Assembly: GCF_050624435.1 (NCBI RefSeq)
Contig: NC_134546.1
Span: 75,123,700-75,187,699, forward strand
Origin: Tenrec ecaudatus
Taxonomy: Eukaryota > Chordata > Mammalia > Afrosoricida > Tenrecidae
Length of the DNA stretch: 64,000 bases
Direction: 5' to 3'
Positions 1 through 18,736 of this stretch are shown here, piece by piece (position 1 is the stretch's first letter; each line of letters begins with the position of its first letter). The position numbers were made by a program, and so were the translations under genes. The notes beneath the pieces were generated by a model. That model did no database searches. It was not told the origin of the DNA and was given only the letters and a program-made list of their open reading frames with translations.

Positions 1-1536
1 TCCAGTATGAGTTCGCTGATGAACAGTGAGATCACTCTTCATTAAAAAGGCTTTGCCACATTCACCACATACATGGGGTTTTTCTCCAGTATGGGTTTGC
101 TGATGAACAATGAGAGAATGCTTCCAAAAAAAGGCTTTTCCACATTCATCACATATGTGGGGTTTCTCTCCAGTATGAGTTCGCTGATGAACAGTAAGAG
201 CATGCTTCCAAAAAAAGGCTTTTCCACATTCATCACATATATGGGGTTTCTCGCCAGTATGAGTTCGCTGATGAACAGTGAGAGCATGCTTCCAGAAAAA
301 GGCTTTTCCACATTCATCACATATATGGGGTTTCTCTCCAGTATGAGTTCGCTGGTGAACAGTGAGAGCACGCTTCCGAATAAAGGCTTTTCCACAATCA
401 CCACATACATGGGGTTTCTCTCCAGTATGAGTTCGCTGATGAACAGTGAGATCACTCTTCATTAAAAAGGCTTTGCCACATTCACCACATACATGGGGTT
501 TCTCTCCAGTATGAGTTCGCTGATGAACAGTTAGACCATCCTTCGTGAGAAAGGCTTTTCCACATTGACCACATACATGGGGTTTCTCTCCAGTATGAGT
601 TCGCTGATGATCAGTAAGCTTACTCTTCTTGATAAAAGCTTTTCCACATTCACCACATACATGGGGTTTCTCTCCAGCATGAGTTCGCTGATGAGCAGTA
701 AGACCATCCTTCCTGAGAAAGGTTTTTCCACATTTACCACATACATAGGATTTCTCTCCAGTATGAGTTCGCTGATGAACAGTAAGTTTACTCTTCCAGA
801 AAAAGGCTTTTCCGCATTCACCACATACATGGGGTTTCTCTCCAGAATGAGTTCGCTGATGAACAGTGAGGGCACTCTTCTGGCTAAAGCCTTTCCCACA
901 TTCACTACATACACAGGACATTCCTGCCACATGAGGTTCCTGATGTCCCTTGAGGTATGACACACTGTGAAAAGTTTTCCCACATTGCAAGCATTTTCCT
1001 AGCTTTTGTCCTTCATGACTTTTTTTATAATGTTCATTGAGTTTGAACATTTTCTTGAATATTTGCCCACACTGACTGCATTCATAGGTCTTATCTAGTA
1101 TACCAATAATCTGGTGTTCATAGAACACAGAGTCTTCAATGAAGGTTTTTCCACATTTATCGCCTGTGTGTGGTTTCTCAATTTCATCAGACTCCTGATG
1201 CTGAATGAACTGTGACTTCATGAGCCTGGGTGGTTCACACTCAGGGAATTTCATTTCAGTATAAAATTGCTCTTGTTCACTGTGGAGAAAAGTTTTCTCA
1301 TCTTCAGTGAGTACAACTGACTTCTGTATTTTGTTGCTTCTGTTCTGATTTAATTCCAGAAAGATTAAATCTGATTTTACATTTTTTATGTAATCCAAAC
1401 ATCTCATAAGTTTGCTTTGGAGGAAAATTATTTTTATGCTGAGAATATGTATTACATTTGTAGCACCATTCCATTCTGTCAATGCATCTTTCACATTGCA
1501 AGTGCTCAAGCAAATGATCATCATCTTTCTGGATTT
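1..1536 (-). CDS. KRAB zinc-finger gene, terminal exon with 13 C2H2 fingers (partial, frame break in linker)
   Basis: Sequence-specific DNA-binding part of a KRAB-type nuclear repressor. The exon starts after a minus-strand pyrimidine tract and AG at 1537-1538. Its first codons, in splice phase 1, read IQKDDDHLLEHLQCERC, the usual post-KRAB linker of this family. Fingers then follow from about 1080 down to 1: two irregular ones (CSQC..HYKKSH and CLQC..HQEPH), then eleven regular 28-codon fingers of the form CxxCGKAFxxKxxLTVHQRTH joined by TGEKP linkers. The finger frame is open from 1536 to the window edge. However, linker and fingers are in different frames: the break lies near an A-rich stretch at about 1376-1392, and the linker frame stops near 1304. 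The array continues beyond position 1. The family assignment is certain. Whether the gene is a pseudogene or holds a sequencing error is open. No orthologue symbol is assigned. Confidence 0.9.
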
Positions 1537-1607
1537 CTATAAAAGAACAGAATATTGACTCTTTTAAACATCTTGGTATACAATGGACCCCTTAAAATAC
1601 ACATTGA

Positions 1608-2803
1608 GGAGACTTCCGGGAAGATGGCGACGGAGTGACACACACCAGAGGGACTCCGCAGAATCCAGCCCAGGAGAGTTGCTCAGAGTGAAATTCAACG
1701 ACACTGGACCACAGGAGGTGCATCATAAAGATAAGTAGGCACAGATCCAAGGGGTTTTGAGGGGCTGGGGGCTTTTGGCTTACCTCAGTGGAAGCCGGCT
1801 GGGGCTCGACCCTAGTCCAGCTGCCGGATCTGCCCAAGCCAGGACCATTTGGAGCCTGTAGCAGGGCTTGGTCTCAGCACAGCCACAGTTTTCCCATACC
1901 TGCCTCAGGGCAGGGACAGGATGCTTGCAGCTCCACTGGCAGGGATGGGGTTCAACTACATTGTTGCTTCTGTTTGCTTCTCTGCTCTATATTCCCACAC
2001 AGCCTTGGAAGGATACGCAGGGGCTTTTTCAAGGCACAGCTGCAGTCGTGCAGCGTGGTCTGAGCAGGGACTAAACCCAAATCCCCACAGCTCCATAGGC
2101 AGGGATCAAGTTTCAGCTACACTGCAGCATCTGTTAACATCTCTGCTCTCTGTCCCCCTACTTCTCTGGGGGCTGCAAAGCAGTTTCCTTGTGACCCTTC
2201 TTGGGGCTCAGCTGCGGACTACCGCTGGGGCTTGGGGCAGGGAGTAAGCCCTTGCAGATCCACAGGCAGGGAGTGGGACTCAGCTACATAGTTTCTTTTG
2301 CTTCCCTCACTTCCTTGTGACCCTCCCTGCACAGTCTAGTCTCACCTTTTTATTCCCCCCCCCTTGTTCCTGCCCTGCTCTCTCACACTCCATTGCAGCA
2401 CTCCCATTGCCCTAGGGCATTTGCTCCTGGGTCACACCCAGGAAGGAGTGCTCCACTCTGCATAGATAGCCCAAGGCTAGGGTAAGGCCTGCTTGCTCTC
2501 CAGGGGATACTCCTCAGACTTCTTACCAGGGAGTTCCGGCCTGTGTACCTGGGGACAAAAGGCAGCTCAGACAACACTTATCAATATTCAATCCAATAGC
2601 AGGAACTTCAGCCCAGCCTCTGCAACATTGGGGCAGGCAGTGGACCTGTGATCTGGGGCACTCCCCTGATAGGGAAGCCACAGGAAGATAAAGTGGTAGG
2701 TTAATCCCATAGCAAAATTAGCTGTAGATTAATCCCTTAGCAAAATCAGCTGTAGGCAGATCAAAGAAGCATTCCTGTAAGTCTTCCAGAGAGAGACTAG
2801 AAA
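1608..2803 (+). promoter_or_regulatory. L1-A 5' UTR (internal promoter region)
   Basis: GC-richer segment between the L1 start and the ORF1 initiator. In intact L1s this region holds the internal Pol II promoter. The same start recurs at 18737 in L1-B, which confirms that it is the family 5' end. Short open frames here (1788-2247, 1592-1837) are not conserved with L1-B and are not genes. Confidence 0.75.
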
Positions 2804-3658
2804 GTGGCACCTGGTCCCTCAAAAACAACTCAACGCAAACAGCCATCAGCCCCAACGACCTCAACGAAAAAACAGGAGAAACAAAAGATGAAGGCAGAAG
2901 ATGTCCTGAACATAACAACATACATAGAAGAAGCAAACATTGAGATGCCACTCAAAGAAACTCTCAGAATGCTGATTGGAGCCATGCAGGATATGAGGGA
3001 AACAATACAGAAAAAGGATGAAACGACAGAGATAAAAGACATACACCAAAGGGAAATACAGGAGCTTAAGGAGCAGATAACGAAAAACAATAGCAGAATC
3101 ATGTTCCTTGAGAATAGATTGGAGGAATTAGAGAACCTCATCAGTGTCGTGGAGGACAGCCAAGCACACTTTAATAAACGTGAACAAAAATCTAATAAGA
3201 GCATCAGAGAAGCTAAAGAAAACCAAAGAGCTATGTCTGATGCTATGAAGCGGAACATTAGAATTATTGGCCTACCAGAGGAAGACACAACAAAGAAGTC
3301 ATCTGCAACAATAGCGAGAGAATTCTTGGAGGAAAACTTCCCCAGCCTAATGAATGAAAACCAAGCAACCATCCAGGAGGCTGAAAGAACACCAGCACGA
3401 CGGGACCCCAAGAAGAAATCACCAAGGCACATAATAGTTAAACTATCCAACTTTGAGGAAAAGGAGAAAATCATGAGAGCAGCTAGGGAAAAGCAAGCAA
3501 TCACATATAAAGTTTTCCACATAAGGATATGCTCAGACCTATCAGCAGAAACAATGAAAAAAAGGAGAGAGTGGAGTAACATATTCCAAAAATTGAAAGA
3601 AAACAACACAAATCCAAGAATACTCTACTCAGCCAAATTATTGACCAAGTTCGTTTGA
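2804..3658 (+). pseudogene. L1 ORF1 (RNA-binding chaperone), truncated copy
   Basis: ORF1p coats L1 RNA in the retrotransposition particle. The frame opens with MAPGPSKTTQRKQPSAPTT. It has a coiled-coil stretch of heptads at about residues 45-150 (EIQELKEQITKNN...), an RRM-like start (RNIRIIGLPEE, about residue 150) and the C-terminal domain signature (PRHIIVKLSNFEEKEKIM, DLSAETMKKRREW). The frame stops at 284 codons, whereas L1 ORF1 proteins usually run about 330-370. Recognisable C-terminal sequence continues out of frame to about 3880. Part of L1-A. Confidence 0.9.
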
Positions 3659-3943
3659 GAAGTAAAAATCTTCCCGGACAAGGAAAAACTAAAAATATAC
3701 GTTACAACAAACCCAGCCTTATAAAAATTCCTTGCAGACACAGTATGGGCCGAAGAACAACACTCACCAAGCACAAATAAGAGACCAACACATAGAACAA
3801 CCTCACCCAGAGCACAACAAAGAGAAAACAGGCCCCAAGATAGCAATGGCTTAAGGATGGAAAGAAGTCAAGAATGATACACACACAAAACACACACTAA
3901 TGAGAAAGGAAAGTAGGAAAACTCCCAACACAAAAGGTATAAA

Positions 3944-6900
3944 ATGGCATCACAGAGTCCGCACATGGAGATAATAACCCTGAATATCAATGGCCTGAAC
4001 TCAGGCATTAAAAGACTGAGACTAGCAGAATGGCTTAGAAAACACAACCCATCAATTTGCTGCCTACAGGGGACACATCTCAAACCTACAGACAAAAATA
4101 GGCTGAGAATCAAAGGCTGGAGAAGGACCTACCAAGCAAACAGCAATACAAAAAAAGCAGGGTTGCAATCCATATCTCGGATAAAATTGACCTCAAAGTG
4201 CAAACCACAAAAAGAGATTAGGAGGGACACTATGTAATGCTGAAGGGAATCATAGACAATGAACCACTAAGCATTGTAAACATATATTCCCCAAATGAGA
4301 GACCAGCTCAATACGTCAACCAAACACTCCAAAAGATTAAGAAAGAAATCACAGTCTCGACAATTATAGTGGGTGACTTCAACACACCACTCACTGAGAA
4401 AGATAGATCACAGGGAAAAAAACTCAACAAGGAGACTAGAGAGCTAAACTCCACAATTAGACAATTTGACCTAATAGATATTTACAGAGCTTTTCATCCA
4501 AATACAAAAAAAATTCACATTCTTTCAAGTCCCCATGGCACATATTCGAAGACAGACCACATGCTGGGGCATAAGGCAAATCTACATTAATTTAAGCACA
4601 TTGAAATAATACAGACCTCTCTCTCTGACCACCGTGCCATAAGATTGGAAATCAACAAAAGGAAGACAAAGAAAATAAGAGCAAATAATTGGAGGATGAA
4701 TAACTCTTTACTGCAAAAGGAGTGCATACTGGTGCAGATCCGAGACGAAATCAGGAAATTTCTCGAAACCAACGAAAATGAGCACACGACGTACCAAAAC
4801 TTATGGGACACAGCAAAGGCAGTCATCAGAGGAAGGTTCATAGCAATACAAGCACACCTGAGAAAGGAAGAGAGAATCATGACCTACACGCTGACGCAAA
4901 ATTTACAAAACCTAGAGCTGAGTCAGCAGGACAACCCTACTCATAGCAAAAGAAAAGAAATTATAAAAATCAGGGCTGAGATTCAGGAGAGGGAAAATAA
5001 AAAAACTATGGAAAAAATTAATATCGCTAAAAGTTGGTCCTTTGAAAGGATAAACAGGATCAATAGACCATTGGCAAAACTAACCAAAGAAAGGAGGGAA
5101 CAAATTTCAATAGCAAGACTAAGGGATGAAAGAGGGGTCATTACAACAGACCCTAATGAAATCAAAAGGCTAGTTACACAATAATATGAAGGACTGTACT
5201 CCAATGAATTCAACAATTTGGAAGACATGAACAAATTCTTGGAAAAACAATCGCTCCGTAGACTCTCCTCGGTGGACATCAAGAATCTCAACAGACCCAT
5301 AGCAATAGAAAAATAGACAAGGTTATCAAGGGATTACCAACAAAAAAATCCCCTGGACCAGATGGATATACTGGAGAATTCTATCAAGCATTCAGGGAAG
5401 AACTAATACCAATCCTACACAAACTTTTCCAGAACATACAAAAAGATGGCAAACTCCCAAACTCCTTCTATGAAGCTAGTATAACTCTGATACCCAAACC
5501 GGGCAAGGATCCCACAAGAATCGAGAACTACAGACCGATATCCCTAATGAACATTGATGCAAAAATCCTTAACAAAATACTAGTCAACAGAATACAAAAT
5601 TATATAAAACAAATAATTCACCATGACGAAGTGGGATTCATACCAGGGATGCGGGGATAGTTCAACATACGAAAGACCATTAGTATTATTCGTCACAGTG
5701 ACATGAAAAACTATAAGAATCACATGATAATATCAATAGACGCAGAAAAAGCATTCGACAACATACAACACCAATTCCTGTTTAAGACACTAGCGAAGAT
5801 CGGAATGGAAGGAAAGTTCCTCAAGACAATACAAGCTAAGTATGAAAAACCAACAACCAAAGTGGTAGTCAATGGAGAAAAGACTAACACAATCCCACTG
5901 AAAAAGGGGACCAGACAAGGATGCTCCTTATGCACACTCTTATTTAATATCGTGCTGGAGGTTTTAGCTAACAGCATAAGGCAAAGAGGTGACATCAAAG
6001 GTATTCGTCTGGGGAAGGAAGAGGTGAAACTATCGTTATTTGAAGATGATATGATATGATTCTATATATGGAAAATACCAAAAGTTCCACAAGGGGAGTA
6101 CTGGAAAAAAGCACTATATAAGTTTAATGCCATCCCGATACAATTACCATCATCTTTCTTCGAAGAAATGGAAAAACTCATTAGCAACTTCATATGGAGA
6201 GGGAAGAAGCCCAGAATTAGCAGAGAACTCCTCAAGAAGAAGGACACCGTGGGAGGGCTTGCTTAACCTGACTTTGGCACATACTATGCAGCCACAGTTC
6301 TCAAAACTGCATGGTATTGGTACAATGACAGATACTCAGGCCAATGGAAAAGAACTGAAAACCCAGAAATAAAAGCATCAGCATACACACAGCTGATCTT
6401 TGACAAGGGCCCCAAAAAGATCAAATGGGAAGCAGATGCCCTCTTTAACAAGTGGTGCTGGAAAAAATGGATATCAACATGCAGAAAAATGAAGCAAGAC
6501 CCTTATCTCACTCCATGCACAAGAATAAACTCAAGGTGGATCACAGACCTTGAAGTTAAACCCCAAACTATTAGGGCCATCAATGAGGGAATTGGGACCA
6601 ACTTGAGAACTTTGGCGCAGGGAATACACAGGCTATCAGAAATAGGGAATTAAACAAACGCAGAGGAGGCACAAATCGACAAATGGGATATACTGAAGAT
6701 AAAACACTTGTGTACATCTAAAGAATTCACAAAGAGAGTAATAAGAGAGTCCACAGACTGGGAAAACATCTTTAGCAATGACACATCAGACAAAGGCCTT
6801 ATTACTAAAATCTATAGTACTCTGCTAGCTTCCAAAAAGAAAAAGAACCAATAGCCCACTTGAAAGGTGGGCAAAGGACTTGAACAGAAGTTTCACAGGG

Positions 6901-7490
6901 GCAGAAATCCGAATGGCCAACAAACATATGAGAAAATGTTCCCGATCTTTAGCCATAAGAGAAATGCAAGTTAAAACAACAATGAGGTACCACCTGACAC
7001 CCTCAAAGGTAGCCCAATTCAAAAAATCAGAAAGCAACAAGTGTTGGAGGGGCTGTGGGGAGACAGGAACTCTTACCTACAGCTGGTGGGCCTTTAAGTA
7101 TGTATAGCCACTATGGAAATCAATCTGGCGATACCTAAAACAGATGGAAATAGAGTTACCATATGACCCAGCAATCCCCCTACTGGGCATATACCCAGAA
7201 GAAGCAAGAAACAAACCAAGGCCAGACATCTGTGCTCCAATGTTCATTGCGGCACAGTTCACAATTGCAAGGAGTTGGAAGCAACCCAAATTTCCATCAA
7301 CTGACGATTGGATTAAAGAACTGTGGTATGTACATACAATGGAGTACTACGCATCACTAAAAAGCAGTGATGAACGTATGAGGCACATAGCGGCATGGGA
7401 AGAACTGGAGGAAATCATGCTAAGCGAGGTAAGTCAGGCACAAAAGGACAAGTACAACATGAGCCTGCTGAGGTAAGTATTAAAAAAAAT
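3944..7490 (+). pseudogene. L1 ORF2 remnant (endonuclease-reverse transcriptase), multiply broken
   Basis: ORF2p nicks target DNA and reverse transcribes L1 RNA. Blocks in order: the endonuclease start at 3944 (MEIITLNINGLN, then CCLQGTHL where the family has CLQETHL, so the catalytic Glu is Gly); further endonuclease at 4237-4590; linker and Z region at 4645-5184; reverse transcriptase at 5300-6060 with [15 protein letters not shown] and an active-site box reading FEDD instead of FADD. A deletion follows FEDD, and the C-terminal part extends from about 6127 to 7476 in several frames ([18 protein letters not shown] and EYYASLKSSDE blocks). Stops and frameshifts throughout make it non-functional. 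Part of L1-A. Confidence 0.9.
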
Positions 7491-10010
7491 TGTTTTAATG
7501 CAAAAGTGGCATAGGGGAAAAAGCTACTGTATACATACATTTCTGGGGTGAAGACTGTGTAATATGGCAGAGACCAGACCAAACCCAGGGATGCACACGG
7601 TAGACAATGGTGGAGGAGGTTGGGAATGGAAAATAAAAGGATGAATATAAGGAAGAAAAGGGAATTGGGGGCATGGGGCACTAATCCACCCAAGGGGAGG
7701 GTATTGCTTATATCTCCACAGGAAAAGTGGGACCAGACTTCATCCCAGTGCCGCAAGGTGTGAATGCAATATCCTGGCGTGGAGTAGGGAACCAGAGGAG
7801 AGGTCTGGGAGGCTGGCCATAGCTCCAAAAATTAAGTGGATTCCTTCCCCTCCCCCCAAAAGAATTTGTTTCAAAGAATGACATTGATTCTGCAGCTCCG
7901 GGAGATGGACATATCTGATCAGAGCACACGGGAGCAGATGAAGGGGCAGGAGGAGACAGTGGAACAGCCTGGCCCACCAGGCTGTGAGGAGGATGTTCCT
8001 CATTAGAGCAGCCAGTCCACAGAGAGAACAACATGGCTGGCCCTACTATGAGACATGATGCCCCTCAGTGACTAAGGGCGATACAGGGGACAGCACCGGA
8101 GACACAGTGTGGGAATTGCACCTGACCTGATCCCAACACACCGAGGCAAAGCACTGGGGGAGTGCAGTAAAACGGCAAGGGAATGGAGTGGCAAGGTCCC
8201 CAGGGAATGCTGAAAGTGGACTTTGGGGCCAGGGCGTGGGGCCCCAACAGACTGGACTGGAAAACGCTCCTAAGGGCCAGCAAATGATCCTTGAACAAAC
8301 TACAAGACTTTCTTTTGTGAAGTGTTTTGTTTTGTTCTTTGTCAGGGGTTTGTTTTTATTGTTTTGTTGTCTGGTTGTATACTGTTGCTTTGTTTTCCTC
8401 TGTCTTGTTTTCGTGCATGTTAGTGCCTTCACAGGTCTGTCTGAATAGGACAGGCTGGATGAACTATCTGGAGGAAAAACAACGGGACCGACAGTACCGG
8501 GGGGACATGGGGTGGGGGGTAGGGGGGGTAAGGAAGTGGTATTAACAAACACAGGGACAAGGGAAAAACAAGGGGCCCAAAATGGTAGAGAGGGGGGAGT
8601 GGCAGGCCTGGTGGGGAATGATCAAGAGTAAGTTTGCTTAGAGAAGAGGTATACTCTAGGCCAGGTGGCGACGAAGCATGGTAGTGGGGCAGGAGGAAAG
8701 TCAAGGTAGATGGAGGAAAGAGCTAGGAGTCAAAGGGCATTTATGGAGGTCTAGACAAAGACATGTACATGCAAATATATATAGGAGGATGGGGAAATAG
8801 ATCTATGTGTCTATATTTATAGGTTAAATATTAAGGTGGCAGAAGGACCTTGGGCCTCTACTCAAACACTCCCTCAATGCATGAATACCTTCTTTTATTA
8901 AATTGGAACTCTATAATACTCACTCTCCCGACACAACTGCTGGAGACAAAGGGGGTGAACAAGTAAATGTGGTGAAGAAAGCTGATGGTGCCCGGCTATC
9001 AAAAGAGATAGTGTCTGGGATCTTAAAGGCTTGAAGGTGAACAAGCGGCCATCTAGCTCAGAAGCAAATAAGCCCACATGGAAGAAGCACACTGGCCAGT
9101 GCGATCACGAGGTGCCCAAGGGACCAGGTATAAGGCATCATGCAAAAAAAAAAAAAAAAGATATAAGTGTGTGTATGTATGTGTATATATGTGTATATGT
9201 ATATATGTATGTGTATATATGTATATATATCATAGTAAATGAAGGGGGAAGTGCAGAGTGGAGACCCAAGGCCCAAGTGTCAGCCAATGGAGATCCCCTC
9301 ATAGAGGGGTTAGGAGAGGAGATGGGTTAATTAGGGTGGAGGGAGTACCGATGAAGAACACAACTTTCCCCCAGATCCTGGATGCTTCCTCCCCCCAACT
9401 AACATGATCCAAATCGACCTTGCAGGGCTGGATAGGGCAGAGGCTGTACACGGTACATACGAGGGCTGGAGGTACAGGGAATCCAGGGTGGATGATACCT
9501 TCAGGACCAAGGGTATGAGGGGCGATGCTGGAAGAGTGGAGGGTGAGTGGGTTGGAAAGGGGGAACTGATTACAAGGATCCACATGTGATCTCTTCCCTG
9601 GGAGAGGTACAGCAGAGAAAGGGGGAGTGGAGACTCCGGATAGGGAAAGATATGACAAAATAACGATGTATAAATTACCAAGGGCACATGAGTGGGGGGG
9701 AGAGGGGAGGGAGGGGGGAAAAAAAGAGGACATGATGCAAAGGGCTTAAGTGGAGAGCAAATGCTTTGAGAATGATTGGGGCGGGGAATGTATGGATGTG
9801 CTTTATACAATTGATGTATGTATATGTATGGATTGTGATAAGAGTTGTATGAGTCCCTAATAAAATGTAAAAAAAGAAAAGAGGAGAAAAAAATGATTAG
9901 GGCAAAGAATGTACAGATGTGCTTTATACAATTGATGTATGTATATGTATGGACTGTGATAAGAGTTGTATGAGCCCCTAATAAATTGTTAAAAAAAAAA
10001 AGAAGAAAAA
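7491..10010 (+). repeat. L1-A 3' UTR (long afrotherian-type)
   Basis: About 2.5 kb of non-coding L1 sequence also found, whole or in part, at 20.5, 25.0, 26.0, 30.1, 33.4, 45.4, 48.5 and 60.0 kb. It contains a G-run block at 8499-8528, an internal A-run followed by a TG/TA microsatellite at about 9146-9235, the module GCCATCTAGCTCAGAAGCAA near 9047, and two successive AATAAA-bearing 3' termini. Open frames within it (such as 7415-7828 and 8046-8552 on the minus strand) are by-products. Confidence 0.85.
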
Positions 10011-10024
10011 AAAATACACATTGA

Positions 10025-18085
<8,061 letters not shown>

Positions 18086-18093
18086 ATTTCGAT

Positions 18094-18286
18094 CAGTGGT
18101 TCTCCACCTATGGGTTGAGACCCTTTTGGGGGTTGAAGGACCCTTTCACAGGGGTCGCCTGATTCATAACAGTAGTAAAATTACTGTCATGAAGTAGCAA
18201 CAAAAGTAGTTTTATGGTTGGAGCTTCACCACAACATGAGGAACTGCATTAAAGGATCGCAGCATTAGGAAGGTTGAGAACCACTG
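18094..18286 (+). mobile_element. SPIN-like hAT MITE, copy 1
   Basis: A 193-bp non-autonomous DNA transposon. The left end reads CAGTGGTTCTCCACCTATGG and the right end GGTTGAGAACCACTG, an imperfect terminal inverted repeat. The interior (ATAACAGTAGTAAAATTACTG, then CATGAGGAACTGCATTAAAG) matches what I know of SPIN/URR1-type hAT MITEs. Flanking 8-mers ATTTCGAT and AGTTAGAC agree at 5 of 8 positions, as expected for an aged hAT target duplication. It has no coding capacity. Confidence 0.82.
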
Positions 18287-18399
18287 AGTTAGACAGGTGG
18301 CCTACACAAGTACACAGTCAAGCTATGCCCCCTTAACTTCCTCCAAATTATTTACCTGGGCTTGTCGCCTACCAATGTGAACGAGGAAAAGTTGTCCCT

Positions 18400-18575
18400 C
18401 ATAGTGGTTATTGTCAGGCTGCTAATTGCAAGGTCAGCAGTTGGAAACCACCAATTTCTCCTCGAAAGCAGGATAGGGCTTCCTTCTCCCATGAGTGACA
18501 TGGCTTACTACTCCGTTATAGAGTTACAGTCTTGGAAACCCACTGGGGCTGTCATATAAGACAATCGGGCAACTT
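18400..18575 (+). repeat. AfroSINE
   Basis: tRNA-like SINE with RTE-type tail. Recognisable parts are TAGTGGTTATTGTCAGGCTG, CAAGGTCAGCAGTTGGAAAC, the GAGTTACAGTCTTGGAAACC block and the following CACTGGGGCTGTC. The order matches copies at 35.2 and 53.3 kb. Confidence 0.75.
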
Positions 18576-18736
18576 GGCCAACAATACATTGGTACCGTTG
18601 TGCCTTGTGGTTATGTAAATAAACTGTCTGAAACCTAACCTACAGATTAGTTACTTTGGAATTCATGTTACAACTAATTGAGTTATTTCAGAGACAGAAA
18701 TTGGGATCTCACTACCAACAAAAAAGAAGAACCAGG

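Larger units (their letters stand above)
1608..10010 (+). mobile_element. Full-length L1 LINE (L1-A), inactivated, flanked by target-site duplications
   Basis: The element begins with the L1 5' UTR start (GACTTCCGGGAAGATGGCGA) and ends in an A-rich tail. Both flanks carry the 14-bp direct repeat AAAATACACATTGA (1594-1607 and 10011-10024), the target-site duplication of L1 endonuclease-primed insertion. Layout: 5' UTR to about 2803, ORF1 2804-3658 plus a decayed end, ORF2 remnants from 3944 to about 7490, then a 2.5-kb 3' UTR. It sits antisense inside the zinc-finger gene intron, 71 bp upstream of its last splice acceptor. The terminal about 115 bp, including the AATAAA signal, is present twice (about 9766-9880 and 9893-10000). 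Confidence 0.93.

Noticed and set aside
1..914. Regular direct repeats resembling a CRISPR array
   Set aside because: The period is 84 bp with coding-type variation and encodes C2H2 fingers in a mammalian genome.
42..983. Plus- and minus-strand open frames across 42-983 with repeats such as FISELILERNPMYVV or MGFLSSMSSLMNS
   Set aside because: They are out-of-frame readings of the 84-bp zinc-finger repeat; the true frame gives CxxC..HQRTHTGEKP.
1304..1513. A separate 69-codon gene MLEHLQCERC...
   Set aside because: It is the KRAB-ZNF linker read in its own frame, starting at the acceptor at 1536 and ending because of the frame break.
9031..9330. Tyr/Ile/Val-rich peptides from the TG/TA tract (also 47.2-47.5 kb)
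   Set aside because: Microsatellite translation inside the L1 3' UTR.
7415..9810. Several 80-168 codon frames on both strands in 7.4-9.8 kb and the matching ones at 45.3-47.9 kb
   Set aside because: They lie in the L1 3' UTR and change between copies; no coding conservation.
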